A DNA stretch of 64,000 nucleotides from Arcuatula senhousia. Lineage: Eukaryota > Mollusca > Bivalvia > Mytilida > Mytilidae. Made by a program: the position numbers and the translations under genes. Below, piece by piece: positions 31,429-44,662 of the stretch. The stretch's first letter is position 1; every line of letters starts with the position of its first letter. Under the pieces are notes generated by a model. It was not told where the DNA came from. It saw only the letters and a program-made list of their open reading frames with translations, and did not search any database. The stretch spans positions 19,665,260-19,729,259 of the forward strand of contig OZ020313.1 in the NCBI GenBank assembly GCA_963971305.1, read 5' to 3'.

Positions 31429-33360
31429 TACATTAACGCCTGAATGCTCATACGATAATAATTCGTCAAAATTTGTTCGACGAGCATACTGTGTTGACAA
31501 AAAAATTATTAGGACCAGTGTAGATAAAATTCATTATCATTAATTTATCATTAATTATCACATAATTCACACCTTTTTGTCATATCTGTTTTAGAAAAGA
31601 TCAAACTAATCTTATCAACTAATTAATTAACATCATTAAAATAAAAGGATTGTGATTGGCTGTCTGAACTGGATAGCGAGTGACGGAGAATTTCCATTGG
31701 ACGAGTTCAAGCCCTGTCCCGCCGAAGTAAGCGAAGACTGATGGGCTTGGATCATTCGAGTTATTGTTACCGCAGCTAGAAGTATACTATCAAAAGAACA
31801 AGAAAAAATAAACCATTAAGATATCAAAAATAATTTAATGATGAAAAAAATTTCCGAATATATAGACTCGTCGTACATTGATTGGATAATTGCACAATTT
31901 ATTTGCAGCTGCATTGCATTCGGTTTCAATGAGCAAGTTTAATATTTTTAAAGATTTGGTTTTCGACGAATGAGCGGTTACGCAATTAAGGAAAGCCGGG
32001 ACGAACGGGTTTTCGGACCGATAAAATGTGTAACACAACACATTGGTAACTGCATAAAAAAATGCGTTTTCAAGTCAATATCTTGATTCTAATTTTTAAG
32101 ATTTTTTTTAAGCTGAACATTCTCATTTCTTTCTTGAGTTGTCGTGTTCTAAACTCAGCAGTTATATGATAGGTATTTAATGTAGGTCTATTTTTACAAT
32201 TTTTAAATGCGACAGTGACTTCCAGTTTGATTAAAATTATTAGAGAATGACAATTGAATAAGAATTTACCAAATCTATGAATTTAGGACTAGACCCCATT
32301 TAATTTACTCACTGTTGTGGGTTACAGTGCACAACCAGAGGGGCCCGATGTATTGCGGATGGAGCCCCCTCTTTTCCGGTAAATTTTGTTATTTTCAGGC
32401 AGATTTACGGCAAAATTGGATTGGACACTCCTTCCCCTTTTCGTACCCAGTACATTTTGTATGTAACCCCGACAAAACATGGTAAATGCTTTATGATAGT
32501 ATTTCACAAATCAACATAAAACAATTACTAGCATTCGTTCCTGTTATTCGATTTGAAGGAAGCACACTAGACATTTGGGGGGGGGGCAGGGCTTTTGAAC
32601 ATGGGGGACTAGACAGGTTTTGCAGAGTATCTATATGTAAATGAACATTGAAGAATGGCGGATCCAGCACCCGACCCCTTCCCACCTATACTTGTATCTG
32701 CCACTGCATTTCTAACAGTTAAATTGTTGTGATCATGACCCTCAAATTTAATGATTTGAAAACGCAATACGTACACATTGCAATCATTGATTGAGTTAGT
32801 AAAAGCAGGCTTTTTATCCAAGGAGAGTATAACCGGCTAAATATAATTTACAAAATGTACCGCTAGCAAACTTAAAACAGTAAAAAAACTGACGTTTTGT
32901 GATTTTGACAAGGAGAAAAATAGAAAAAAAACCAAAGACAACATACTACATGTAGGATAAGACTCTTATCTACCATTTCCACCCGTTATCCTAAATTCTT
33001 TGTTACATGTATTTGTCATGCAAATCTTTGACTGTCTTAAGTTTGCCAGTTCTAACGGTAGCCGGTTATGACCTATGAAGTTAGAAATGAAAGTTTCTTA
33101 TGGCTGGCTCAAAAACAGCTGAATAAATGTTAAGCAGAGTGAATGAGTTCGGCCAGTAGTCTCTCATTAATTGATATACAATTTTTAAAACAGATGATAA
33201 GCTATCTGTTTAGATTTGCAATGTTGGTCGGTTTATTTCGAATAATAATAAAGGGGTTTCTCGAATGACATTTAGCTGTTTCAAATCTTCAAAATATTAA
33301 AGCTTTAACATAAAATAAATCAGCTGAAAATAGATTTTTTGGATTTTTGGGGGGAATCTA
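31429..33360. other. No gene recognised
   Basis: AT-rich. A segment at 31700-31760 (rc: CGAATGATCCAAGCCC) recurs at 60484-60515. A CGGATCC-like half end lies at 32653-32666. Otherwise nothing supported. Confidence 0.4.
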
Positions 33361-33421
33361 CATCTTCGCTAGCCAAGGGTTACGATCCACTGTCTCTCGT
33401 AACCCTTGGCTAGCGAAGATG
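33361..33421. mobile_element. 61-bp foldback micro-element with 9-bp target duplication
   Basis: Two perfect 25-nt inverted arms (33361-33385 and 33397-33421, beginning CATCTTCGCTAGCC) with an 11-nt spacer. Flanks are GGGAATCTA on both sides (33352-33360, 33422-33430). A 9-bp duplication is typical of Mutator-like transposition. Confidence 0.8.
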
Positions 33422-33532
33422 GGGAATCTAATGCTTAAGATGCGTGACCTATCAAATCTTAAAACCACTCTTACAAACACATTTTAACCCATATCTGAGT
33501 TTAAAATCTGTATACAGTATAATGAACTCTGC

Positions 33533-33893
33533 TATGGGCAGCCATTCGGGCAAAAATTAACAAAAATTTTAAAAACAGACGATAAACTTTAAACAGACAC
33601 AAAAACACAAAAACAGACACAAACAGACAAAAAATACCAAAAAAACAGACATGAAATTTTATAAACAGACAAAAAAATATAAAAAACAGACATAAATTTT
33701 ATAAACAGACAGACGATTGTGTAAAACAGACACAAAAATACAAAAACAGACATAAAAGTTTACAAACAGACAACCGTAAAAAGCCAAACAGACGTTTTTA
33801 AAAACAGACCTAAAAGTGGGCGTGACGATCGGGTGTTGGTAATTTGTGAAACCCGAACCCGAACTGAGGTTTCAAAACCGAAAGAAATCAAAT
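33533..33893 (+). repeat. Left TIR of copy 1, thirteen AACAGAC motifs
   Basis: After the end sequence come thirteen AACAGAC motifs in about 240 bp, then GGGCGTGACGATCGGGTG. It pairs with 37905-38269. Confidence 0.85.
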
Positions 33894-34286
33894 TGAATTC
33901 GTCGCCGTTAAAAAAAAATTAAAAAAGATATTTTAATGCCTATATGTTATTTTCGAAAGAAAAACTGTTTTAATTTAGTGGAAATATATCATTTTCACAT
34001 TTATTTAAAACTAATCGATCCCAAGTTGATATTTTGTGATACCAGGCTGGTGTCGGTCTGATCGATATTCAGGATCTTAGTGGAAAAAAACAAAGTTTAT
34101 CATTATTCTCTTTCAACTTTTCAACTGAGCAAATTGACTTGTGTTTATTGAGTCATCTTACACGCGCATGCTGATTTTCCCCAGAATTTTTGCTGTATTG
34201 TTTAATGCTCTTAATTCATTTTCATATAATTTGGAAAAATAAAATATGTTATGACTTGTTATAGTGTTTATAATCTTTTGGGTAGA

Positions 34287-34330
34287 ACGCCTCTGATGAC
34301 ACTTGAATAGACGAAACGCGTGTCAGTCGT
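34287..34330 (+). ncRNA. Degenerate hammerhead ribozyme (copy 1)
   Basis: CTGATGA, GAAA and GTC core bases are present. Stem I has one mismatch (ACGCCT versus AGTCGT) and stem II is broken (CAC versus GAC), so cleavage is doubtful. Confidence 0.6.
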
Positions 34331-36775
34331 AGTAAAATTACTAGTAATGTCTAGAACTTAGGTGTAAATTTTGTAATTTTTAACTTAATTATGATGTATT
34401 CAGCTATAGCAGGTAGGAACCGCTTACTCTTCCGGAGCACCCGAGTTCACTCTTGTTACGACTTGAGTTCGCGTTGTTGATTTCTATTAGTTTGATTTTG
34501 TGTTTTGTGTTTTCTCGTGCTGTTCTTGTTCACTTTTACCGGTTTTGTCGTTGCCCTTTCGGACTTTTGACACTCGAATGTCCCATTGAGCCCCTTTGCT
34601 TCTTAGGTATATACGCACTGTGTTACATGAAGGTGGTAAAAGTTTTTCAATTCCATTCCTTCTGTCACTTTCTAAAAAATAATTTTCCCGTAGATTCATG
34701 ATACAAACTAACATGCATTTGATGACGTCAACATAATTTATCTTCATCATGTGAGTATCACAATTATGATTGTTCTTTATCCAAAATACCACTGCATTTA
34801 ACGGATTTATATTTTTTTAAAAGGCAGCCTAAAGACAAAAACTAAAGAAAACAGAAAAACAATAAATGCACAACACATGTACATGTAGCCGAATAGTGCA
34901 ATTATCTTATAGTTCTTTTTTGGGGTGGTGCGGGGGGTGGTCTATACATGTAGTTACAAAGGAAAACCGTTGTCTTTTTAGCAATCGTTCATGTTTTTCC
35001 ACTGAAACATGCAGCAAACTCTTTCATATGGTCAAATAAATTTAGTTTATTAAAATTCGTTAGCTGAAATCGTAAGAAGTATATAAAAACTATCATGTTT
35101 CGTATGTTTTATAACGTTATGGCTCTGTCGCACTATAATGTTCAATCCAACGTGTTCTGAAGTTCGAATTGGCCGAGTCGCTGTAGAAAGTTTTTTTTTC
35201 AAAATTAATAGTGATCGAATCCAAAACGTCTGACTGACTTTTTACAACGCACGACAAATGTATTTATTACTTATCTTTAGCGCATGACAACGTGGTTCGG
35301 GGGTATAAGCAAAATCCATAATTTTTTTTTTATTTTGCAGAATTAACTTTCATAAACGAACATTAAAAAATGCAAAACAATTGGGGTCACCTACCTTTCT
35401 AAAGGTGACCTTGCAGAGTTGGTGACCTCAAGTTTTGTTTTTCAAAAGGAAAAGGGTTATTCAACATCATTGTGAGCTGGAGCTGGAAATCAATCAGATT
35501 TTAGTTATTTTTCACAAGTGACAAGTCATATATACTATCTTCCGAAAAACATTTAAAAAACTTAGGGTCATGGACCTTCCTTTTATATATTTAAAGAAAA
35601 AATTTTTTCTCCTGCACATTGCTATACAAAATATGTCACAAATTTTCCCGCAAATAAGCCCCCCCCCCTGAAAATAGAAATTTTTAGAAAATCTTTATTT
35701 TCTTTTAAAAATATGTGTTATTTTTATTTCATTAACAAAACAAGATAATTTAAAGGAAGTTTTGCTTGTTTTGTGATATTTTAAGTCATTTTAATTGAAA
35801 TTCACTCTAAAAATTTGCAAGATGTCCGAAAAAGATACCCAGTTATATAATTATACTCCCCCGAACCAGTCCCCCAAATAAGTGCGTCCGTTACACTTTT
35901 TTCGTAAAAGACATGTAGGCTTCCGATATTTGGCTTCCTGTTTAACAAATCAATCAACTAAGAGTTCTTTAAGGATCGAAAAAAATTCTGGACAGGTTTC
36001 TCAGCTACTACTTTTTGTAGGCTATCGATATTTGACATTCAGCTGAAGTAGGGGTCTCATATGGTGGTTATTCTGTTAATACATGTATTGGGTTTTCGGT
36101 GCTCTCGTAACACCTTGTCACCAATGTATACATATAAAGTGTCCTTTTTCTCCCAGAAACCCTCGGTAAGAGTTTGCGTCTCTGAGTTCAGATAATATCA
36201 TCGATGTCATTGGTTGATTCCAACAAATGTGCCTTGCATCTGTTTACTGCACTTGTTTTACCTTATTGACTACCAATATCACAATGGATGTCCTTAATAG
36301 AGACGTATCGTGTGCTTCAATGAGTATAGATGTTGGTCTGTCGTAGTATTAGAGTTTTACCCTTAAGTGCCCACCGATGTTATTATTCGCAAGAACTACT
36401 TTCCCTACCAGACCATCTGAGTTTATATACCCTTGTTTTATATAAGATTTCACGTTGTTTTCTATGTCTCAGTATATTGTGTTATGTAGATTATATATTT
36501 TTTTAATCTTTCAGGTTTGAATTGTTAAGGTTTTAAGATTGATTTCCTTATGTATTTCATTGATACTTATAGAATTTGGGGGTCGATGCGCCCCACGTTA
36601 GTTACAATGACATTCTGGGCGTTGTTTACACGTTTTAAGCACGCAAAATAGGTTTCTAAGAAGTAAGGAGAACGCTAAAGAGCACAGGTCTTTCGCTAGA
36701 CAGATGTTGCACGTTTGTTTCTGCATTTAACTCTTAACTACTTTCCAATTATGACTAAGACTCATTAATAAATTA

Positions 36776-37584
36776 AGGGAACGGTGAATTATTTATTAGC
36801 TGAGGGGGTTGGAGCAAATTAACCAAAATCTGACCTGTGATCCATGACCCCCCAATCGGAGGAGATTTAGGTCCTCGCCCCCCCCCATATGAGTTGATTT
36901 TTTTATGTTTGACCCCCCTGTTCTTAGTGTTATATTTAATTGTTATATGCATAACAGCAAGGAATATAATTCCTTGATAATAGATAGTGAAAAAGATATG
37001 CATGTTTTCGTTGATATATGGTCCAACCTTGAAAAAGGGTCTATAATTTTAATATGATTTTTTAAAGAAAAATATTTTGCAGCAAAGATTGATAAAAAAA
37101 CTGAGGAAGGATTTCTGCTACATGCATGCATACTCTTAAAGCACTATACAAAGTACTGTAACAATGTATGTTCTCAATGGTATGCAAATGAAAGAATTAT
37201 TCAACACTGGAATGACACTGATTTTTATAAATTTTAACACATTCAGGTTCAATCATATATAATGGTCTTTGGACAATAGCATTTAATTAAGATGGAGCCA
37301 ACGGACTTTAGGATTTTAGTGAAAAATATGTCTGGTGATGAAGTTTGGTAATACAAGTCACATGTCAACACACAAATTGCCTAAAAGTAAAAAAATATGA
37401 GCTCCGGTGAAAATCGAAGGACTCCCGTAAATAATGTTTGCGGAACAATTTTACCATAGGTGACCCCCCCTATGATTTGATTTTTTTTAACGGTGACCTC
37501 CCAGGCTTCCAAACATTCTGCCCATGACCCTCCCTAAATTGCTCCACCCACCCCCCCCAAGCTGATAAATAATGACCGTTCCCT
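36776..37584. mobile_element. 809-bp TIR element nested in copy 1
   Basis: Ends AGGGAACGGT.../...ACCGTTCCCT with ~45-bp imperfect TIRs, flanked by AATTA on each side (36771-36775, 37585-37589). No ORF; several C/G runs. Confidence 0.8.
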
Positions 37585-37904
37585 AATTACAACGTTTCCT
37601 TTTTCTTTGTAAATCAAACCAATTTGAATATATAGAAACAATGAGTCCTTTGGTGAAATCATCTAGTTCCTTTTTTTCAACCTACCACAACAGAATACGA
37701 ATTCAGATCAATTCAGGAAAAAGTGGATTTGAGGAGAAATGTACCGTTTTTGGCAACATGTTAATATAAAACTTTAATCGCATTAAGATGTGTGTTACAC
37801 AAATTATATTATATTCAAATTCTTTTTTTTTTAATTCTTAACCACCGTATGTGACATTTTTTTAACTTAGAACCATTGATCTATTTTTCTCGAAAAAGTT
37901 ACGT

Positions 37905-38269
37905 TCTCAAAACCTTCGGTCCTGTTTCGGGTTTATGTTACACTAATTACCGACACCCGATCGTCACGCCCTCTGTTAGGTCTGTTTTTAAAAACGTCTG
38001 CTTGGCTTTTTACAACTGTCTGTTTGTAAACTTTCATGTCTGTTTTTGTATTTTTGTGTCTGTTTTACATAATCGTCTGTCTGTTTATAAAATTTACATC
38101 TGTTTTTGTATTTTTTTGTCTGTTAATAAAATTTCATGTCTGTTTTTTTTTTTTTTTTTTTGTCTGTTTATAAAATTTCATGTCTGTTTTTTTGTGTTTT
38201 TGTGTCTGTTTCAAGTTTTTTGTCTGTTTCTAATTATTTTGTTAATTTTTGCCCGAATGGCTGCCCATA
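37905..38269 (-). repeat. Right TIR of copy 1
   Basis: Inverted counterpart with GTCTGTT repeats and CACCCGATCGTCACGCCC; several small indels relative to the left TIR. Confidence 0.85.
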
Positions 38270-38318
38270 TAATCATAGGTTGATCTGATTATGATAAGCA
38301 TTAAAGTAGACGATAAAT

Positions 38319-38449
38319 AGATGTGGAATAATTGTACGCGACACAACCAACATAAAGAAACGGGAATTTAAAAAATAACAATGGAAAATAGCCAGCAGTC
38401 TTCAGCATGACCATAAGTCGCTGCTCGACGTTTTGCATTGGCCCAAGAC
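38319..38449 (-). repeat. PLE 3'-region fragment
   Basis: The reverse complement matches the 3' end of PLE copies A and B (GTCGCGTACAATTATTCCAC, CTTGGGCCAATGCAAAACG). Starts 50 bp from the long-TIR element. Confidence 0.65.
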
Positions 38450-40970
38450 TAAAAATACAAAAAAAGGATTTTTTTTACATCTTCGCATGCTTGGAATGCA
38501 ACTTAATGCTGAAAATAATAATATTATAAAAAGAAAATTGTAAAAAACTTCTAGGCAAAAATAAATGTTTGATTTTCTTCTTCGGTATTCCCAGAATCCC
38601 GTTGGTAGCTTTTGTTCTCAGAATAATTTGAAGATTGACACCTTTTTAAACTTTAACATTAAGCTGATTTATAAGTATATATAAACAACAGACTGTGACA
38701 TCTTCGATCCAATGGAGACTTTTGTAGAGCTCGATGAGCTGAAGGTTAAGCAAGCAATAGCTTTATTTACCTGCAATAGTTTTCTATTTCCTCCACTAAC
38801 ATAACCAAACTTTGATGCAGTTATCTTAATCTAATTAGAAGATAATAAACCTACATTTACAATGCTTATACTGGATCTAAAAACAAATAATGTTTAAGAT
38901 AAACACTTACTCAACTTAGATTCATCAACATGTTTATCTTAAAATGCTGAATTTTAGATCAATTTTATAGTATGTGTATATAGAATTACCTTTAATAATA
39001 AACAATAAACCTTAGCAGGACCTAGAAATAAAAAAAGTCTTTTTTTATGTTACTAAAGCAGACCTTTGCATTTTGTGTCAATAGCGGCTTGCTAGGCAAG
39101 ATGCATTAGAGTCCACACTTGTATATAAAAAAAAAGAAGGCAGAAAAAATAACCCACACTAATTGGAATAATAGGTACATGTACTTAGATCTGTTACAAC
39201 TGAGAGGATCCCCGAATTTAAGGAGATTATTAGTCAGCATTTACATTAAATAAAAGTCATCAGGTGGTAATAAACCGTGTGGAATGAAAAAAAAAACCCA
39301 GAAATCTATGACCCAATATATGCTCAATAGCGATACCCCTGCTTGCTTTCACAACTATGCCATGTGTTGAATATAAAGTTTACAGCAAACATGAAGTCAA
39401 TATTTGATGGATCCATAATGTATCCCACAAAACATCATGTCCATATCAAGCTTGTTACTAACAAGCAAAAATTGTGTCAGTGAAACTCAGTGTTACTAAG
39501 TCTCCGAAACTAAGTTTTCCAATCATGACTCACATGAAATTCTCTCAGATGGTACTGTACCAAATGCTTTGTCTTATGATAAGAAGTAATACTATAATTG
39601 GTTATAGGATGGGGATCTCAATAGTTTTCAAGATATTAAGTATTTTGTCATTTGAGAGGAGTGGGGCATCACCCCCTCAGACCCCTCCATGGTACCAAAC
39701 GATTCGTCTTTCCATAAAGACTAAGAGTATATTTGGTAATAGGGCAGGGATCTCAATGATTTTCAAGATATTTAGTATTTTGTCATTTGAGGGGGTTGCG
39801 CCTGACCGCCCAGACCCTTCTATGGTACTAAATGATTTGTTTTACAATTAGGACTAAGAATACTGCATGGTATATATGGCTGGAAATTGTTCGCTAGCTT
39901 GTTTTTGCACAATGTTCGCTGGGTATTGTTCGCTAGCTTTTTGTTCGCTAGATATTGTTCGCTCACTTGAGTCTAGTTGACATGGTCCTTGGTCTACATG
40001 TTTTGACACGACCAGAATGGACATGATCGAACATTCTTTACTAAATATATACTTAATTAACAAACATTTTCACAGAAAAGGATCAGTAACTATGACCAAC
40101 CTCATTATGCCCCAGGAACCCCCCCCCCCCCCCAATAAATTAAATTGATTGTTACTACCTAAAAAAAAAACAATTTAGGATACTGAGATTAGGTCGTTTG
40201 TTTCCGTCGTTTCTATATTTACAAAAGTTCTTTGCAATGTACATACTTTCACTTTTCACTCGGTGGCTATATTCGGATTCTCAATCTTCGGATTTCCATC
40301 AAGGCAATATGGCCGCGACCAGTAGATTATGTGTTCCGCTTCGGACTATATTTTAGTCATTGTAGCATATCTTGCGTAGCTTTAGCTTAATGGATATTTG
40401 ATTTTGGATTGCGAAAATTTACTTAATTGAATAAAGTTTTAAAAGACAAAAATACTATTCGGACAACAAAAATAAGTTAAATCTTGCAAAAAAGTTGTAC
40501 ACAGCATCTCCGTTTTTCATGCTTTTATGTGGCGGTGTTTTAAAGCAACAATGCGATTCAACTAGATCATGTAGCGTACATGTCGTAGTCATTTTATCAG
40601 GTTGTGTACATGTTTAAGCGTACTTTCTTATAAATTTTTGACTGCAAAATGTTAATTCATTGAATCAGACAGAAATAATGCTTATGCAAAATAACTCAAT
40701 CAGACACACACAATTCAAGCATTTTATTGATTATTAGATGACAAAATGGCCCCATTGGGTCATTCGTCTGTCTTGATCTAGGTCATTTAAATAAGGATAA
40801 ATAATTTTATCTATTTCTCACAAAGCTATTGCGAGATCCGGAAAAATAGACTTATTTGTCACAAGTTATTGGTTGTTAGAAAATGTTATCATTGCTTGAT
40901 AATTTTGTCGATTCACCACACAGAGACCAAAGTCGCCACAACTACAAACATGTCAGAAAATAATTTTAAC
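38450..40970. other. No gene; tandem repeats at 39545-39865 and 39886-39965
   Basis: A ~135-bp unit (GGTACTGTACCAAATG, AGATATTAAGTATTTTGTCA) occurs about 2.3 times. TGTTCGCTAG motifs are repeated at 39886-39965. A long C-run lies at about 40119-40132. No coding region. Confidence 0.45.
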
Positions 40971-40979
40971 TTGCGGAAC

Positions 40980-41058
40980 CACAGGGGCTTGGATTATAGA
41001 GTAGGGGGGTCGATTTTTTTTAAAGTCAATATAAATAATCAGAATCCAAGCCCCTGTG
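40980..41058. mobile_element. 79-bp TIR element with 8-bp target duplication
   Basis: Ends CACAGGGGCTTGGATT and its inverse. Flanks are TGCGGAAC at 40972-40979 and 41059-41066. An 8-bp duplication and CA/TG ends suit a hAT-type transposase. Confidence 0.8.
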
Positions 41059-41158
41059 TGCGGAACATGGATTGCAACGTTCCTGTATAAGTTTGCTTTA
41101 GTCTCGATCATAAAGGGAGGGACAATCTTTGAATAGGTGACAATCAAAAATATTTGAG

Positions 41159-41293
41159 CAGTGGCGGATCCGAGGGGGGGGGGGGGTTCCGAGGTTGGAA
41201 TTTTCCTCCTTTCCGCCAACAATTTTTCGTCCTTCGTCCACATTGGATTTTATGTGGACCAACCACTTTCAAAAATTTCTGGATCTGGCCCTG
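41159..41293. mobile_element. 135-bp CGGATCC-family element with 6-bp duplication
   Basis: Left end CAGTGGCGGATCCG, right end GGATCTGGCCCTG, with a G-run next to the left end. Flanked by TTTGAG (41153-41158, 41294-41299). Confidence 0.65.
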
Positions 41294-42173
41294 TTTGAGT
41301 TATAATATAATTTATTGCTATTAGACGTAAAAATTTTAAAGGCATACATGAACATTGCAAATTTTCATAAAGAGATCTACATTGGGTTATTTCATATATT
41401 ATTATACACTGCAAAATCTATGGGCAGCCATTCGGGCAAAAATTAACAAAAATTTTAAAAACAGACGATAAACTTTAAACAGACACAAAAACACAAAGAC
41501 AGACACAAACAGACAAAAAATACCAAAAAAAACAGACATGAAATTTTATAAACAGACAAAAAAATATAAAAAACAGACATAAATTTTATAAACAGACAGA
41601 CGATTGTGTAAAACAGACACAAAAATACAAAAACAGACATAAAAGTTTACAAACAGACAACCGTAAAAAGCCAAACAGACGTTTTTAAAAACAGACCTAA
41701 AAGTGGGCGTGACGATCGGGTGTTGGTAATTTGTGAAACCCGAACCCGAACTGAGGTTTCAAAACCGAAAGAAATCAAATTGAATTCGTCGCCGTTAAAA
41801 AAAAATTAAAAAAGATATTTTAATGCCTATATGTTATTTTCGAAAGAAAAACTGTTTTAATTTAGTGGAAATATATCATTTTCACATTTATTTAAAACTA
41901 ATCGATCCCAAGTTGATATTTTGTGATACCAGGCTGGTGTCGGTCTGATCGATATTCAGGATCTTAGTGGAAAAAAACAAAGTTTATCATTATTCTCTTT
42001 CAACTTTTCAACTGAGCAAATTGACTTGTGTTTATTGAGTCATCTTACACGCGCATGCTGATTTTCCCCAGAATTTTTGCTGTATTGTTTAATGCTCTTA
42101 ATTCATTTTCATATAATTTGGAAAAATAAAATATGTTATGACTTGTTATAGTGTTTATAATCTTTTGGGTAGA

Positions 42174-42217
42174 ACGCCTCTGATGACACTTGAATAGACG
42201 AAACGCGTGTCAGTCGT
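42174..42217 (+). ncRNA. Degenerate hammerhead ribozyme (copy 2)
   Basis: Same sequence as the copy 1 motif; broken stem II. Confidence 0.6.
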
Positions 42218-44662
42218 AGTAAAATTACTAGTAATGTCTAGAACTTAGGTGTAAATTTTGTAATTTTTAACTTAATTATGATGTATTCAGCTATAGCAGG
42301 TAGGAACCGCTTACTCTTCCGGAGCACCCGAGTTCACTCTTGTTACGACTTGAGTTCGCGTTGTTGATTTCTATTAGTTTGATTTTGTGTTTTGTGTTTT
42401 CTCGTGCTGTTCTTGTTCACTTTTACCGGTTTGTCGTTGCCCTTTCGGACTTTTGACACTCGAATGTCCCATTGAGCCCCTTTGCTTCTTAGGTATATAC
42501 GCACTGTGTTACATGAAGGTGGTAAAAGTTTTTCAATTCCATTCCTTCTGTCACTTTCTAAAAAATAATTTTCCCGTAGATTCATGATACAAACTAACAT
42601 GCATTTGATGACGTCAACATAATTTATCTTCATCATGTGAGTATCACAATTATGATTGTTCTTTATCCAAAATACCACTGCATTTAACCGATTTATATTT
42701 TTTTAAAAGGCAGCCTAAAGACAAAAACTAAAGAAAACAGAAAAACAATAAATGCACAACACATGTACATGTAGCCGAATAGTGCAATTATCTTATAGTT
42801 CTTTTTTGGGGTGGTGCGGGGGGTGGTCTATACATGTAGTTACAAAGGAAAACCGTTGTCTTTTTAGCAATCGTTCATGTTTTTCCACTGAAACATGCAG
42901 CAAACTCTTTCATATGGTCAAATAAATTTAGTTTATTAAAATTCGTTAGCTGAAATCGTAAGAAGTATATAAAAACTATCATGTTTCGTATGTTTTATAA
43001 CGTTATGGCTCTGTCGCACTATAATGTTCAATCCAACGTGTTCTGAAGTTCGAATTGGCCGAGTCGCTGTAGAAAGTTTTTTTTTCAAAATTAATAGTGA
43101 TCGAATCCAAAACGTCTGACTGACTTTTTACAACGCACGACAAATGTATTTATTACTTATCTTTAGCGCATGACAACGTGGTTCGGGGGTATAAGCAAAA
43201 TCCATAATTTTTTTTTTATTTTGCAGAATTAACTTTCATAAACGAACATTAAAAAATGCAAAACAATTGGGGTCACCTACCTTTCTAAAGGTGACCTTGC
43301 AGAGTTGGTGACCTCAAGTTTTGTTTTTCAAAAGGAAAAGGGTTATTCAACATCATTGTGAGCTGGAGCTGGAAATCAATCAGATTTTAGTTATTTTTCA
43401 CAAGTGACAAGTCATATATACTATCTTCCGAAAAACATTTAAAAAACTTAGGGTCATGGACCTTCCTTTTATATATTTAAAGAAAATTTTTTTCTCCTGC
43501 ACATTGCTATACAAAATATGTCACAAATTTTCCCGCAAATAAGCCCCCCCCCCCTGAAAATAGAAATTTTTAGAAAATCTTTATTTTCTTTTAAAAATAT
43601 GTGTTATTTTTATTTCATTAACAAAACAAGATAATTTAAAGGAAGTTTTGCTTGTTTTGTGATATTTTAAGTCATTTTAATTGAAATTCACTCTAAAAAT
43701 TTGCAAGATGTCCGAAAAAGATACCCAGTTATATAATTATACTCCCACGAACCAGTCCCCCCAATAAGTGCGTCCGTTACACTTTTTTTCGTAAAAGACA
43801 TGTAGGCTTCCGATATTTGGCTTCCTGTTTAACAAATCAATCAACTAAGAGTTCTTTAAGGATCGAAAAAAATTCTGGACAGGTTTCTCAGCTACTACTT
43901 TTTGTAGGCTATCGATATTTGACATTCAGCTGAAGTAGGGGTCTCATATGGTGGTTATTCTGTTAATACATGTATTGGGTTTTCGGTGCTCTCGTAACAC
44001 CTTGTCACCAATGTATACATATAAAGTGTCCCTTTTCTCCCAGATACCCTCGGTAAGAGTTTGCGTCTCTGAGTTCAGATAATATCATCGATATCATTGG
44101 TTGATTCCAACAAATGTGCCTTGCATCTGTTTACTGCACTTGTTTTACCTTATTGACTACCGATATCACAATGGATGTCCTTAATAGAGACGTATCGTGT
44201 GCTTCAATGAGTATAGATGTTGGTCTGTCGTAGTATTAGAGTTTTACCCTTAAGTGCCCACCGATGTTATTATTCGCAAGAACTACTTTCCCTACCAGAC
44301 CATCTGAGTTTATATACCCTTGTTTTATATAAGATTTCACGTTGTTTTCTATGTCTCAGTATATTGTGTTATGTAGATTATATATTTTTTTAATCTTTCA
44401 GGTTTGAATTGTTAAGGTTTTAAGATTGATTTCCTTATGTATTTCATTGATACTTATAGAATTTGGGGGTCGATGCGCCCCACGTTAGTTACAATGACAT
44501 TCTGGGCGTTGTTTACACGTTTTAAGCACGCAAAATAGGTTTCTAAGAAGTAAGGAGAACGCTAAAGAGCACAGGTCTTTCGCTAGACAGATGTTGCACG
44601 TTTGTTTCTGCATTTAACTCTTAACTACTTTCCAATTATGACTAAGACTCATTAATAAATTA

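Larger units (their letters stand above)
33533..38269. mobile_element. Long-TIR non-autonomous element, copy 1 (4737 bp)
   Basis: Ends TATGGGCAGCCATTCGGGC and its inverse. TA is retained at both edges, suggesting TA target duplication. TIRs are ~360 bp. The interior has no transposase and contains a degenerate hammerhead (34287-34330) and a nested 809-bp element (36776-37584). Nearly identical to 41419-46144 over the whole length. Confidence 0.85.

Noticed and set aside
33560..33820. Regular AACAGAC motifs resembling a CRISPR-like array
   Set aside because: Spacing is irregular, the genome is eukaryotic and the motifs are part of a terminal inverted repeat.
37876..38283. 135-residue hydrophobic Phe/Cys/Leu-rich ORF (also 45754-46230)
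   Set aside because: Arises from GTCTGTTT repeats in the right TIR of the long-TIR elements; no membrane-protein family suggested.
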